Origin: CAYNHF01 sp964397045
Lineage (GTDB): Bacteria; Actinomycetota; Acidimicrobiia; Spongiisociales; UBA5794
Direction: 5' to 3'
Length of the DNA: 64,000 nucleotides
Assembly (NCBI GenBank): GCA_964397045.1
Contig: CAYNHF010000032.1
Location: 10,407 to 74,406 of the forward strand
Made by a program: the position numbers and the translations under genes
The notes under the pieces: generated by a model
What the model was told of the DNA's origin: nothing
What the model saw: only the letters and a program-made list of their open reading frames with translations
Database searches by the model: none
In this document: positions 27,318 through 35,506 of the stretch, piece after piece
Layout of the letters: each line of letters begins with the position of its first letter
How positions within the stretch are numbered: the first letter of the stretch is position 1

Positions 27318-28237
27318 TGGATACGACCACCCTCTTCGTGATCTTCGTAGTGCTGGCGGTACTCCTTCTGATCGCCGGAGTGTTCGCGGTGGCGTTCCGC
27401 CGGACCCCGACCCCGGCGGGCAGCCCGGAGGCGCTCACAGGCACCCTCGACAAACGAGCCAAGAAGGCCGACCGTGCCGCCGGCGACGCCCGCCAGGTTC
27501 AGGCGGCGACGGCAGTCGCCGTGGTGGATCGCGACACCGATGCAACCGAGACCGAGCCAACCTCGGAGCCCGAGTCCGCCACAGACATCGCGTCGGCCGC
27601 CACCGACACCGCGGCCTACGAAGCGCCCGTGATCGACCGGCAGGTAGTCACCGCTGAGGAATACGGTGTCACCCGCCGCAAGTTCTTCAACCGGGCCATC
27701 CTGGGGTTGTTCGGCGTTGCTTTTCTCGGCGGTCTGACGATCAGTTTCCTCGCGTTCCTGTGGCCGAAACTCAAGGGTGGGTTCGGCACTCCGATCAGCG
27801 CAGGCAACTTCAACGACCTGGTCACCGAGATCATCCAGCCGGACGGGAGCCTGCAGCCGGTGTTCGTCGCCGCGGCGCAGAGCTGGATCGTGCCCTTCAA
27901 CCAGGTCGATCAACCTGGTAGCTCTTTCGATGGCCTACCGGTAGTTGCCAGCGAAGGTGGTGACCTCGGCCTCATGGCGCTGTGGCAGCGTTGTGTGCAC
28001 CTCGGGTGCCGGGTCCCCAGCTGTAACTCCTCCCAGGGTTTCGAGTGTCCGTGCCACGGATCGAAGTACAACTTCCACGGCGAGTACGAAGATGGACCTG
28101 CGCCACGCAACCTCGATCGCTTTGGCGTCGAGGTGAACGCAGCTGGAGAGTTGATCGTGCTGACGGGGACGATCTTCGAAACCCCGCGCGCCAAGAACAA
28201 GACGCTCGCCTATCCGCAAGGACCATCCTGCCTGTGA
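27317..28237 (+). CDS. qcrA: Rieske iron-sulfur protein of bc complex
   Basis: This 306-aa subunit carries the [2Fe-2S] cluster that accepts the first electron from quinol. The cluster motifs are CVHLGC (from about residue 226) and CPCHGSKYN (about 243). An N-terminal helix (about 5-25), an acidic spacer and a second hydrophobic helix behind the RRKFFNRA twin-Arg-like stretch (about 118) precede the Rieske domain; two N-terminal helices before the domain resemble the multi-helix QcrA of Actinobacteria. The ATG overlaps the preceding stop (TGATG). Confidence 0.93.
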   Translation: MDTTTLFVIFVVLAVLLLIAGVFAVAFRRTPTPAGSPEALTGTLDKRAKKADRAAGDARQVQAATAVAVVDRDTDATETEPTSEPESATDIASAATDTAAYEAPVIDRQVVTAEEYGVTRRKFFNRAILGLFGVAFLGGLTISFLAFLWPKLKGGFGTPISAGNFNDLVTEIIQPDGSLQPVFVAAAQSWIVPFNQVDQPGSSFDGLPVVASEGGDLGLMALWQRCVHLGCRVPSCNSSQGFECPCHGSKYNFHGEYEDGPAPRNLDRFGVEVNAAGELIVLTGTIFETPRAKNKTLAYPQGPSCL

Positions 28238-29910
28238 CCGGCATGCCTGTGATCGCACTCAGCTCGCTCGTCGGGGTCGCCGCGGAAACCGAGACCACTG
28301 GAGAGCCCGGCGACGTGCTCGGAATCGGAGCCATTGCGCTCGTCCTGGCGGCGAGCGCCATCCTGATCTGGGCCGGCTACCTCATCTTCGGCGCCCGCAG
28401 GCGGCGCAAGGCAGAGGAAACCCCGGTCAACTTGCAGCCGTACATCTCGGACGACGAGTTGGAGAACAAACGGCTGACACGGGTGCTCGGCTGGGCGGTC
28501 GTGGTCGCTGCGATCCTCGCCATCATCTTGCCCGTCTACTACATCAACGAATCGAAGCGGCAGGCAACCGCCGCAGAGAAGTTCGTCGAGCTCGACATCC
28601 ACGAGGGAGAACACTGGTACACCGTGTTCGTATGCGTCGACTGCCACGGCCCCGCCGGGGGCGGGGGCAGCGCCGAATACATCGAGGAGCGCAGCGGGCT
28701 GACCAGCAACTGGTCGGTGCCTTCCCTCGACGACGTGTTCTACCGCTACGAGTTCGATGAGGTCGAACACGTCGAGATCTTCGGCAGGCAGGGGACCCCC
28801 ATGCCGGGGAATGGCTTGGACGGCGGCGGCGCCATGACCGGCCAGGAGATTGACCAGGTGATGGCATACGTTCGTTCCCTCCAGATTCCCCAGGAAGAGG
28901 TGCTCTCCAAGGTCGAGCCGGCGGTGACCGCGGCTCTGCAACGGATCGAGAGCGGGGCGACCGTGGTCGAGGGCCTGATCGTTGCCCAGGAGGCTGAAAT
29001 CGTCGACATCACCGGCGCTCCGGAGGTCTTTGCGGCAATCGCCACCATGCCCACCGAAGTGCGGGCGCTGCTGTCCGGTGACGGCACCTGCACCGATGCT
29101 TCAGCCCGTCTCATCGGAACCTTCTGCAACCTGAGAGGAACGGACACCGATCGTGACGGTCTGACCGACATCGCCGAGATCACCCTATCCGGACCAGCAT
29201 TTGCCGGAGTGGTCGACAGCACCGTGCTGGTCAGGATCGTGTCCTCCGAAACCGTGGAAGAAGAGACCATCTTCGTAGTCGAGCAGGTACAGGACCCGGA
29301 CGACCCCATGCTGTACAACCTCGTGCTCGACCCGGACAACCGGTTTTCCCAGACCGATCCGACGGGAAATCCAATGGAGGATCTGGGTCGCGTGGATGCC
29401 TGGCTGCGCTCACTCGACACGGCCCACCTCACCTACAGCGTGCTCGCCGAACGCAACGACGTGTTCCTGACCAACGCCCGGCAAGGTCTCGACTTCCTGC
29501 GGACCTCGGCAGCCAACGAGGGGTGGATCCCGAACGGCGTCGAGGTAACGGACGCCGGGCTCGACTTCTCCGGAGTGGCAGCAGACATGGGAGTTGGCGA
29601 AGCGGACGCGGCGCGTGCCGTTGGTCTCTTCAACTCCTTCTGTGCTCGCTGCCACACGGCCGGTTACAGCGCGGGCGCCGCGTTCGAATTGAAGCCGGGG
29701 ACCGGCGCCTGGGCGCCTTCGCTCGTGGATCACAGATCAGTCGTGCAGTTCCCCGTCGAACAAGACCAGGTCGACTTTGTCATCTCCGGCAGCGATTCCA
29801 ACCAGACGTACGGGGTGAACGGGCTCGGCACCGGCAGGATGCCGGGGTTCGGCGCGTCGCTGACGCTGGCAGACATCATGCTCATCGTGAAGTACGAGCG
29901 GACCCTATGA
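28234..29910 (+). CDS. Membrane-bound diheme cytochrome c with large inserted domain
   Basis: The protein is 558 aa. Two N-terminal membrane helices (about 28-50 and 84-106) are followed by a cytochrome c domain with CVDCH near residue 133 and a second one with CARCH near residue 470. Between the hemes lie about 250 residues with no heme motif; they include TDTDRDGLTDIAEI near 303, which has the spacing of a calcium-binding loop (D-x-D-x-D-G). The position after the Rieske gene makes it the cytochrome c1/QcrC counterpart. GTG at 28234 (GTGA overlap, AAGGA 11 nt upstream) is preferred to ATG 28243. Confidence 0.88.
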   Translation: MTGMPVIALSSLVGVAAETETTGEPGDVLGIGAIALVLAASAILIWAGYLIFGARRRRKAEETPVNLQPYISDDELENKRLTRVLGWAVVVAAILAIILPVYYINESKRQATAAEKFVELDIHEGEHWYTVFVCVDCHGPAGGGGSAEYIEERSGLTSNWSVPSLDDVFYRYEFDEVEHVEIFGRQGTPMPGNGLDGGGAMTGQEIDQVMAYVRSLQIPQEEVLSKVEPAVTAALQRIESGATVVEGLIVAQEAEIVDITGAPEVFAAIATMPTEVRALLSGDGTCTDASARLIGTFCNLRGTDTDRDGLTDIAEITLSGPAFAGVVDSTVLVRIVSSETVEEETIFVVEQVQDPDDPMLYNLVLDPDNRFSQTDPTGNPMEDLGRVDAWLRSLDTAHLTYSVLAERNDVFLTNARQGLDFLRTSAANEGWIPNGVEVTDAGLDFSGVAADMGVGEADAARAVGLFNSFCARCHTAGYSAGAAFELKPGTGAWAPSLVDHRSVVQFPVEQDQVDFVISGSDSNQTYGVNGLGTGRMPGFGASLTLADIMLIVKYERTL

Positions 29911-30434
29911 GCCGCGGCACTCCGTTCTCCGAACTGCGCGAGCGCACCAGGCAAGATGAACGCGGTCTCAGCACGCTCGAATGGCTTGGCATCGTGGCCG
30001 TCATCATCACCATCATCGCTTTCATCCCTGCTGCTCGCGGCATCATCGGCGACGCCTACGACGCCATCTTCAAGCGGGTAGACGAAACCACGGGAGAGAT
30101 CAGCCAGTTCTCCATCGCGGCCCGTGGCGTCCTCATCACGGTCACCGCGTTCCTGGCCTTCATCGGGTCTGCATACCTGCTGCTCTACACCAACCTGGGT
30201 GCCCGCCTCGCGTTCCTGGTGGCAGGAGCAGGGCTCTTTGGCTGGTTGCTGATCGGAGGGACGCTGTTCGTCACCTACGCCCCCCGCGGCCTCCGTCCCC
30301 GGACCGTCGAGGGACTCAACGCCTTTCAGATCCGGATTCCTGCCATCGCGATGACGCTCGGAGCAATGATCCTCTTCGTCATGTTCGTGATCGCGCTCGA
30401 TCGCTACGAGAAGGAAGACGACGCCGAACTCTGA
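29907..30434 (+). CDS. Membrane protein with Flp-pilin-like N-terminus, last gene of bc operon
   Basis: The protein is 175 aa. The first 50 residues read like a class III prepilin: a short basic leader, then ERGLSTLEWLGIVAVII followed by a long hydrophobic stretch, close to the G-x-S/T-x-x-E-Y pattern of Flp/Tad pilins. Three further helices follow (about 70-92, 96-118 and 140-160), so it is not a simple pilin. The ATG overlaps the cytochrome c stop (ATGA) and the gene ends 3 nt from convergent rex. I do not recognise the family; an accessory bc subunit is the likeliest role by position. Confidence 0.75.
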   Translation: MSRGTPFSELRERTRQDERGLSTLEWLGIVAVIITIIAFIPAARGIIGDAYDAIFKRVDETTGEISQFSIAARGVLITVTAFLAFIGSAYLLLYTNLGARLAFLVAGAGLFGWLLIGGTLFVTYAPRGLRPRTVEGLNAFQIRIPAIAMTLGAMILFVMFVIALDRYEKEDDAEL

Positions 30435-30437
30435 CCG

Positions 30438-31067
30438 TCAGCCGACCGGCTGCTGATGGAGATGGAACGTGAGAATCTGCAGTTCCGTAGACAAGTCGAC
30501 CCTGCGCACCTCAATCCCTTGATCCACCTGGAGGACCGTCGGCGCGAAGTTGAGGATGGAACGCAGGCCAGCCGCGACCAGGCGGTCTGCCACCTCTTGC
30601 GCGGCACCGGCCGGAGTGGCAATGATCCCGATGGCGACCTCGCGGTCCGCGACCACTCGTTCCAGGTCTTCCAGCGGCAGCACCTCGTGGCCCGCGACCT
30701 CACCACCGACCTTGTTCGCGGCGACGTCGAACACTGCCACCACCTCGAATCCCCAAGCGTCGAAACCGTCATAGTTGCTCAGCGCCGAACCGAGATTGCC
30801 GGCGCCGACGATGGCGACGGCGTAGTCCGTAGTGAGCCCGAGCGCCTCGCGAAGCTGGCGTCTCAGTTCCGTCACGTCGTAGCCGACCCCGCGCGTTCCC
30901 TGCGAACCCAGGTAGGAAAGGTCTTTGCGCACTTGGGCCGAGTTCACCCCCGCGATGCCGGCCAGCTGATCCGATGAGCAGGTTTCTTGGGTTGCTGAAA
31001 GCTCCCGCAGGCAACGGAGATAGATCGGCAGGCGGGAGACGGTGGCGGCAGGTACTGATTGCTTCAC
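30438..31067 (-). CDS. rex: Redox-sensing transcriptional repressor Rex
   Basis: Rex binds NADH or NAD and releases DNA when the NADH level rises, controlling respiratory genes in Gram-positive bacteria. The 209-aa length is typical. An N-terminal winged helix (with SSDQLAGIAGVNSAQVRKDL) is followed by a Rossmann domain with VAIVGAGNLGSAL. GTG at 31067 is supported by TATTCT 7 nt upstream (leaderless style); the longer frame adds unrelated residues. It sits convergent to the bc operon, with the glutaredoxin-like gene just upstream. Regulation of the nearby operons is plausible but no operator was found. Confidence 0.95.
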   Translation of the reverse strand: MKQSVPAATVSRLPIYLRCLRELSATQETCSSDQLAGIAGVNSAQVRKDLSYLGSQGTRGVGYDVTELRRQLREALGLTTDYAVAIVGAGNLGSALSNYDGFDAWGFEVVAVFDVAANKVGGEVAGHEVLPLEDLERVVADREVAIGIIATPAGAAQEVADRLVAAGLRSILNFAPTVLQVDQGIEVRRVDLSTELQILTFHLHQQPVG

Positions 31068-31098
31068 GGCGTAAAGAATAATCCGGTTCGAGAACCAT

Positions 31099-31371
31099 TC
31101 ATCCAGCGCGGCCGAGTCGCGCCCGCCACACCGCAAACCACGCGTGCAGAGAGTCCACCTTGCCCGCCGCCAGCACCGCGCCTCGCTCCGAAAGCACCAC
31201 AGGCACATCGGTCCCAAATCTTCCGAGGAATTCTGCGTCTGCGTCGACATCGACCACCTCGACGTCGACCCCGAGTCGGGTCGCGATGGGCAACACACGC
31301 GCGTAGGCGTGGTCGCACAGTGAACAATCGGCGCGAGTGACGAACGTGATCCGAGGTGGGCGGCGGCTCAT
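31099..31371 (-). CDS. Glutaredoxin-like thiol-disulfide protein
   Basis: This is a 90-aa thioredoxin-fold protein with the redox motif CSLC near residue 16 and the cis-proline segment TDVPVVL near residue 55. It matches the short glutaredoxin-like family often encoded next to Rex-type regulators in Actinobacteria. Rex follows 31 nt downstream on the same strand, which suggests a shared redox theme. The substrate is unknown. Confidence 0.82.
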   Translation of the reverse strand: MSRRPPRITFVTRADCSLCDHAYARVLPIATRLGVDVEVVDVDADAEFLGRFGTDVPVVLSERGAVLAAGKVDSLHAWFAVWRARLGRAG

Positions 31372-31440
31372 CGGCGGAGGACACCGCCGCCGGACGGCTC
31401 AGCAGCGAGGCCGGCAGGGCTCACTAGGGTGGCGCCGCTC

Positions 31441-31533
31441 ATGCGACCAGTCACCGCCGCCGTCATCATTGGTCTCCTCCTGCTCATTGTGGGCGCCTTC
31501 CTCTGGCAGCTATACGTTGCCGGTGCCCTCTAG
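31441..31533 (+). CDS. 30-residue single-helix membrane protein
   Basis: A complete ATG-to-TAG frame encodes 30 residues: MRPVTAAV, then an uninterrupted hydrophobic helix ending in WQLYVAGAL. TAGGGT at 31425-31430, 10 nt before the ATG, could be its -10 box; there is no Shine-Dalgarno sequence. Most of its length is one membrane span. It lies between the glutaredoxin-like and SAM-enzyme genes, both on the opposite strand. Whether it is expressed cannot be told from sequence alone. Confidence 0.5.
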   Translation: MRPVTAAVIIGLLLLIVGAFLWQLYVAGAL

Positions 31534-31570
31534 GAAGGCCCTCCGGCCACGCTTCCGAGCGCTTGCCGGG

Positions 31571-32440
31571 TCACGCCGGCTCAATTGCTTCGCGGGCCTT
31601 CGCAACTGTGGGATCGATCTGCACCGGCGTGATCGCGACCGGACGGAGGGAGATCGAGACTCGTTCGGCAATCGAATAGGCCTCGTCTGCCCTTCCGTCG
31701 CGCACGGCGACCGCAATCTGGCCGTACGAGTCGGCATGCAGGAGCCCTTCCCCGGGCTCGACGTCTCCGTAGGAGGTCGTCCAGCTCAGCGGGTACTCCA
31801 CCGTCCCGATCGTCACCACCAATTCCTCACCGGGAAGCACGCCCAATTGCTGCAGATCCTCAGGCGTCACGTTGGTCTGGGCGTTGCCGAAATGGTCCAC
31901 CCACAGCACCTCACCACGAACCGACCCGGAATCGTGCTCGGCAAGGGGCAACATCAGCGGGGCCACCGTCCCCGGATCGACCACAGGGCCGAGATCGTCC
32001 AGTCCGGCTTGGCCGTCCGCCAGCACGGCAGCAACAGGGCCGAAGAGGTCGCGCCCGTCGAATGAGGTTCCACCAGCAGGCAGCCGCAGCTCCGGGTTCT
32101 CGATCGACACGATGCGGTCGGCACCACCAACCATTGCCACCGCGGGTGCCAGCAGACCGTTGTCCGGCCCCACGAAGTAGCCCCACCCGGTGCGGGCCGC
32201 GATCGCTCGGCGGCCGGTGCCCACGCCGGGGTCCACCACCGCCAAGGCAACCCCTTCGGGAACGTATTGGACGGATCGCAACAAGGCGAGCGCCCCTGCC
32301 CTGACGTCACCTGGTGCGATGCCGTGTGTGATGTCGAGCACCCGCACGTCCGGTGCAATACGAGCGATGACGCCGTGTACCACGCCGACAAACTCGTCGC
32401 GGGTTCCGAAGTCGGAAAGGAAGGAGATGGGCACAGTCAC
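31571..32440 (-). CDS. SAM hydroxide adenosyltransferase (SAM hydrolase, DUF62 family)
   Basis: This 289-aa enzyme of the fluorinase/chlorinase superfamily is known in most bacteria to split S-adenosylmethionine with water to adenosine and methionine. Visible family features are FLSDFGTRDEFVGVV at the N-terminus, DITHGIAPGDVRAGA, AVVDPGVGTGRRAIA and FVGPDNGLLAPA. Length and architecture (two domains) are normal. It lies 60 nt downstream of the HMG-CoA-lyase-like gene on the same strand. GTG at 32440 is the first codon; a second GTG two codons later is possible. Confidence 0.92.
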   Translation of the reverse strand: MTVPISFLSDFGTRDEFVGVVHGVIARIAPDVRVLDITHGIAPGDVRAGALALLRSVQYVPEGVALAVVDPGVGTGRRAIAARTGWGYFVGPDNGLLAPAVAMVGGADRIVSIENPELRLPAGGTSFDGRDLFGPVAAVLADGQAGLDDLGPVVDPGTVAPLMLPLAEHDSGSVRGEVLWVDHFGNAQTNVTPEDLQQLGVLPGEELVVTIGTVEYPLSWTTSYGDVEPGEGLLHADSYGQIAVAVRDGRADEAYSIAERVSISLRPVAITPVQIDPTVAKAREAIEPA

Positions 32441-32500
32441 CCGGCGAGTTTCGGTGAGACCCCGGCGGCACGCAAGTTGTTCAACAGCAACTGTGGGCGG

Positions 32501-33427
32501 CTACGGCCACTGCGGAACACTCTGCAGCGCTGCCGGCAGCGCATGGCCGAGGCGCTCGCCGAGCCACCGGCCGATCGCAACCACGGCCTCGAGGTCCCTG
32601 CCGTGGTCGATACCAAGCCTGCCGAGAAAGAACGCTGCATCTTCGGTCGCCACATTTCCCCCGGCGCCCGGCGCGAACGGCGAGCCTCCGATCCCACCGA
32701 CTGAGGTGTCGAAGACAGCCACGCCTGCCTGGAGTGCTGCGTAGAAGTTAGCGAGGCCGGCGTTGCGGGTGTTGTGGAAGTGACAGCGCACCGGAACGTC
32801 TGGGACCGCTGAACGCAGCGCCGTAACGGCGGTCTCGACATCGCGAGGCACGGCAACCCCGATGGTGTCCCCGAGCGCGATCTCCTCGACACCGGCTTCC
32901 GCGGCACGCCGCGCGATGACAACCAAGCGGTCCGCGCTCACGACACCGTCGTACGGGTCACCGAAGGCCACGCTGATCGTCAACGTGACCCTCTTGCTCG
33001 CTTCGAGCGCTGCGGGCGTCATGCGCTCGATCGCTCGCAGCGTTTCTGCGGAGGAGGTTCCCTGGTTCGACCGGTTGTACCCATCTGCTGCCCCTACGAC
33101 GAAATTGACCTCATCGACCGAAGTCTCGAGCGAGCGCTGGAGTCCGCGCTCGTTCAACACCAGCCCGATATACGAAACCCCGGCCGGAGCCGGTCCCAGC
33201 GCCGCAACGACAGATTCCGGATCTGCCATCTGGGGCACGACCTTCGGGTTGACGAACGAAGCGACCTCGATACGGTGCGCACCGGCATCGACGAGCCGGC
33301 GGATCAGATCGACTCGATCGCCGACGGCCAGCACGCGCGGCTCGCTCTGCAGGCCGTCGCGGGGGCCGACCTCGACGAGCTCGACCGCGTCATGAAAACT
33401 CGAACCTTCGGTTGCACCTGCGGTCAA
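32501..33427 (-). CDS. Hydroxymethylglutaryl-CoA lyase family protein
   Basis: This 308-aa TIM-barrel aldolase of the HMGL-like family cleaves HMG-CoA to acetyl-CoA and acetoacetate (leucine breakdown) in its best known form. Visible signatures are EVGPRDGLQSE with the catalytic Arg-Asp, FVNPKVVPQMAD, the metal-binding HFHNTR, and SVGGIGGSPFAPGAGGN near the C-terminus. The start is uncertain: TTG at 33427 has no good ribosome site. It follows the LuxR-type regulator by about 90 nt on the same strand, so control by it is possible. Confidence 0.9.
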   Translation of the reverse strand: MTAGATEGSSFHDAVELVEVGPRDGLQSEPRVLAVGDRVDLIRRLVDAGAHRIEVASFVNPKVVPQMADPESVVAALGPAPAGVSYIGLVLNERGLQRSLETSVDEVNFVVGAADGYNRSNQGTSSAETLRAIERMTPAALEASKRVTLTISVAFGDPYDGVVSADRLVVIARRAAEAGVEEIALGDTIGVAVPRDVETAVTALRSAVPDVPVRCHFHNTRNAGLANFYAALQAGVAVFDTSVGGIGGSPFAPGAGGNVATEDAAFFLGRLGIDHGRDLEAVVAIGRWLGERLGHALPAALQSVPQWP

Positions 33428-33518
33428 CGGCGCCTCACTCGGGGTGATTGAGCAGAGCCTATCCCAACCAACCTTCGGGCGGGTGCGGCCGACGGAGGGT
33501 GAAACGGGTAGTGCAGAT

Positions 33519-34232
33519 TCAGATGATGGCGTCCGTTCTGGCGTGCCTGACGAGTTCGGCCTGGGAGTGGATTCCCAGTTTGCGGAAGATCGACTTGAGA
33601 TGGTTCCGGATCGTGTGCTCGCTCACACCCAGTTCTGCCGCGATCGACACCACGCGGTGTCCTTCGAGCAGCAATCTCACCACGTCGAGTTCGCGAGGCG
33701 ACAGCCGGTCGATGCCGTCGAAGGACAGCACCGCGTCCGAGGCGTCTGCGAGGCCGCGACCCAGCCCGAGTCGATCCAGTTCGACGCCGATACGCCGCAA
33801 CCCGTCCTCCAACAACTGCTCGCGCACGCTGCCGTGGGTCAGCGGCCCACTCGGCTGGATGATCCACAGGATCGCCGCAGGAGCGCCGGGCAGCGATCGC
33901 ATCGGGAGCAGTTTGACGACCACCGGCACGCTCTGGTCATGGCGATCGAGCAGCGACCACTCGAGGGCGATCGTGGGGCTACTCAGTTCGCCGTTGGCGG
34001 CGTCCTCGATGTAGCCGAGATACCTCGTCACCTGATCCTCTGGGATCCATGGTGGAGGTTCGGCGCTGCTGGCGGGTTCGCGAGCGTCCTCACCAACGAA
34101 GTCGTTGAGGACGGTGTTGGCGTAGGTTCTGATGCCGTCCTCGTCGGTGATCAGCACCCCATCCGACATAGCCTCGAATAAGGCATACAGCGGCACCATG
34201 ACGTTCTTCATGTTCTTGACGCGGGCCGTCAT
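33519..34232 (-). CDS. PAS-LuxR type transcriptional regulator
   Basis: The protein is 237 aa from ATG 34232 (a GTG at 34256 is also possible). The N-terminal half is a PAS-like sensor (ALFEAMSDGVLITDEDGIRTYAN). The last 65 residues are a LuxR helix-turn-helix with LSPRELDVVRLLLEG, SIAAELGVSEHTIRNHLKSIFRKLG. The absence of a receiver domain suggests it senses a small molecule or redox signal directly rather than a phosphate. Likely targets are the adjacent HMGL-like gene or the divergent aromatic-degradation pair, but nothing in the sequence decides this. Confidence 0.88.
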   Translation of the reverse strand: MTARVKNMKNVMVPLYALFEAMSDGVLITDEDGIRTYANTVLNDFVGEDAREPASSAEPPPWIPEDQVTRYLGYIEDAANGELSSPTIALEWSLLDRHDQSVPVVVKLLPMRSLPGAPAAILWIIQPSGPLTHGSVREQLLEDGLRRIGVELDRLGLGRGLADASDAVLSFDGIDRLSPRELDVVRLLLEGHRVVSIAAELGVSEHTIRNHLKSIFRKLGIHSQAELVRHARTDAII

Positions 34233-34492
34233 TGCGCCACCCCAGCTGCCTTGCACAGCCGCAGCCGTTCACCCATGCGTAACACCAGGCCTTCCCCATC
34301 TCGGCTGCAGAACCGCCCTACCGTCCCGCAACCTCTTCCGTCTATTCCCCTGTCATAGGCTAGGTCGATCGACCCATGCTGCGAATACTTGTTTTGACGG
34401 GTGGCGACGTAACTAGTCACGCATATCGTTCGAGTTCGCCCGACCAGCGAGACGGGCGTGCGCGAAACCGCCAGATGGCCGATAATCCCGTC

Positions 34493-35506
34493 ATGCACCC
34501 TCCTCGCTCCGCAGCCAAGCCCGCGCAGCCTGCAGAGGTGGCCGTGGGGTCGCCGTTGGTCGGCGCCGAACGCCTCTTGCTTCGCGAGTTGATCGACTAC
34601 GCCGGCCTATTCCCTCCCGCCCGCCTCGATCTCGCCGCCGCGGTCGCCGCGTACCGGGTCGCCCGCGACGGTCAGTACGCCTGGGTACTGGGAAGGTTCC
34701 TCTGTCCGACGTCACGGCTGGAGGAATTGGGAGGCGCCCTCACCGCGACGATGACCGCAGGCGAGCAGACGTGGGACGTCGGGGTGATCTTCGATTTGCC
34801 GCCTGCTGCCGCTGCCGCGGCTGCCCAGGCGTTCGACGCTGCGATGGATCCCGCCGCGCGAGTGACGGTGGCCGAACTGCGGACGCCGGACGCGGCGGCA
34901 GAGGGTCGCTCTCTGGAGACGACGGCAGACGCGTTGCGTCCGTACCTGCTCGCGGCGACCTCCATCTCGCCCCGCGTCACCACCTACATCGAGATCCCAC
35001 TTACCGCCGCCTGGCACGATGGCATCCCTTTGGCAATCGAGGCCGTGGCGAAACTGGGACGCCACCTGCATCGCGAGGTCGGTGTCAAACTGCGCTGCGG
35101 CGGGCTCGAACTGGACGATTTCCCCAGCTGCGCACAGGTGGCTCGCTTCATCTCGGCGTCGGTCTCGGCCGAGGTTGCCTTCAAGGCCACTGCAGGGTTG
35201 CACCGGCCCGTCCGCCACTTCGACCCGACCCTCGGCGGATATCGGCACGGCTTCATGAACCTGCTGGCCGCGACTGCGCTGGCCGAAGTCGGGGCAAGCG
35301 AGGAGACACTCGAAATCGTCCTTGCCGAGGAGGAGGCGAACGCCTTCGCACTCGGTGTCGCGGGCCTGCAGTGGCGCCGGCACACTGCCGGCCCTTCCGT
35401 CATCAAACGCATCCGCCGCGATGCCTTCACCGCCTATGGGAGCTGCGATTTCGACGAGCCGATCGCCGATCTCGTTGGCCTCCAGATCGTTGCCGCCGCC
35501 CAATGA
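34493..35506 (+). CDS. Conserved protein of unknown function coupled to fumarylacetoacetase
   Basis: This is a 337-aa soluble protein I do not recognise. It is rich in Ala and has segments such as LRELIDYAGLFPPA at the N-terminus, VGVKLRCGG in the middle and RHGFMNLLAATALA towards the end; the alternation of helices and strands suggests an alpha/beta barrel. ATG at 34493 is favoured because GATAAT lies 6 nt upstream. It overlaps the fumarylacetoacetase start by 4 nt (ATGA), so a role in aromatic amino-acid catabolism is the best contextual guess. Confidence 0.7.
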   Translation: MHPPRSAAKPAQPAEVAVGSPLVGAERLLLRELIDYAGLFPPARLDLAAAVAAYRVARDGQYAWVLGRFLCPTSRLEELGGALTATMTAGEQTWDVGVIFDLPPAAAAAAAQAFDAAMDPAARVTVAELRTPDAAAEGRSLETTADALRPYLLAATSISPRVTTYIEIPLTAAWHDGIPLAIEAVAKLGRHLHREVGVKLRCGGLELDDFPSCAQVARFISASVSAEVAFKATAGLHRPVRHFDPTLGGYRHGFMNLLAATALAEVGASEETLEIVLAEEEANAFALGVAGLQWRRHTAGPSVIKRIRRDAFTAYGSCDFDEPIADLVGLQIVAAAQ

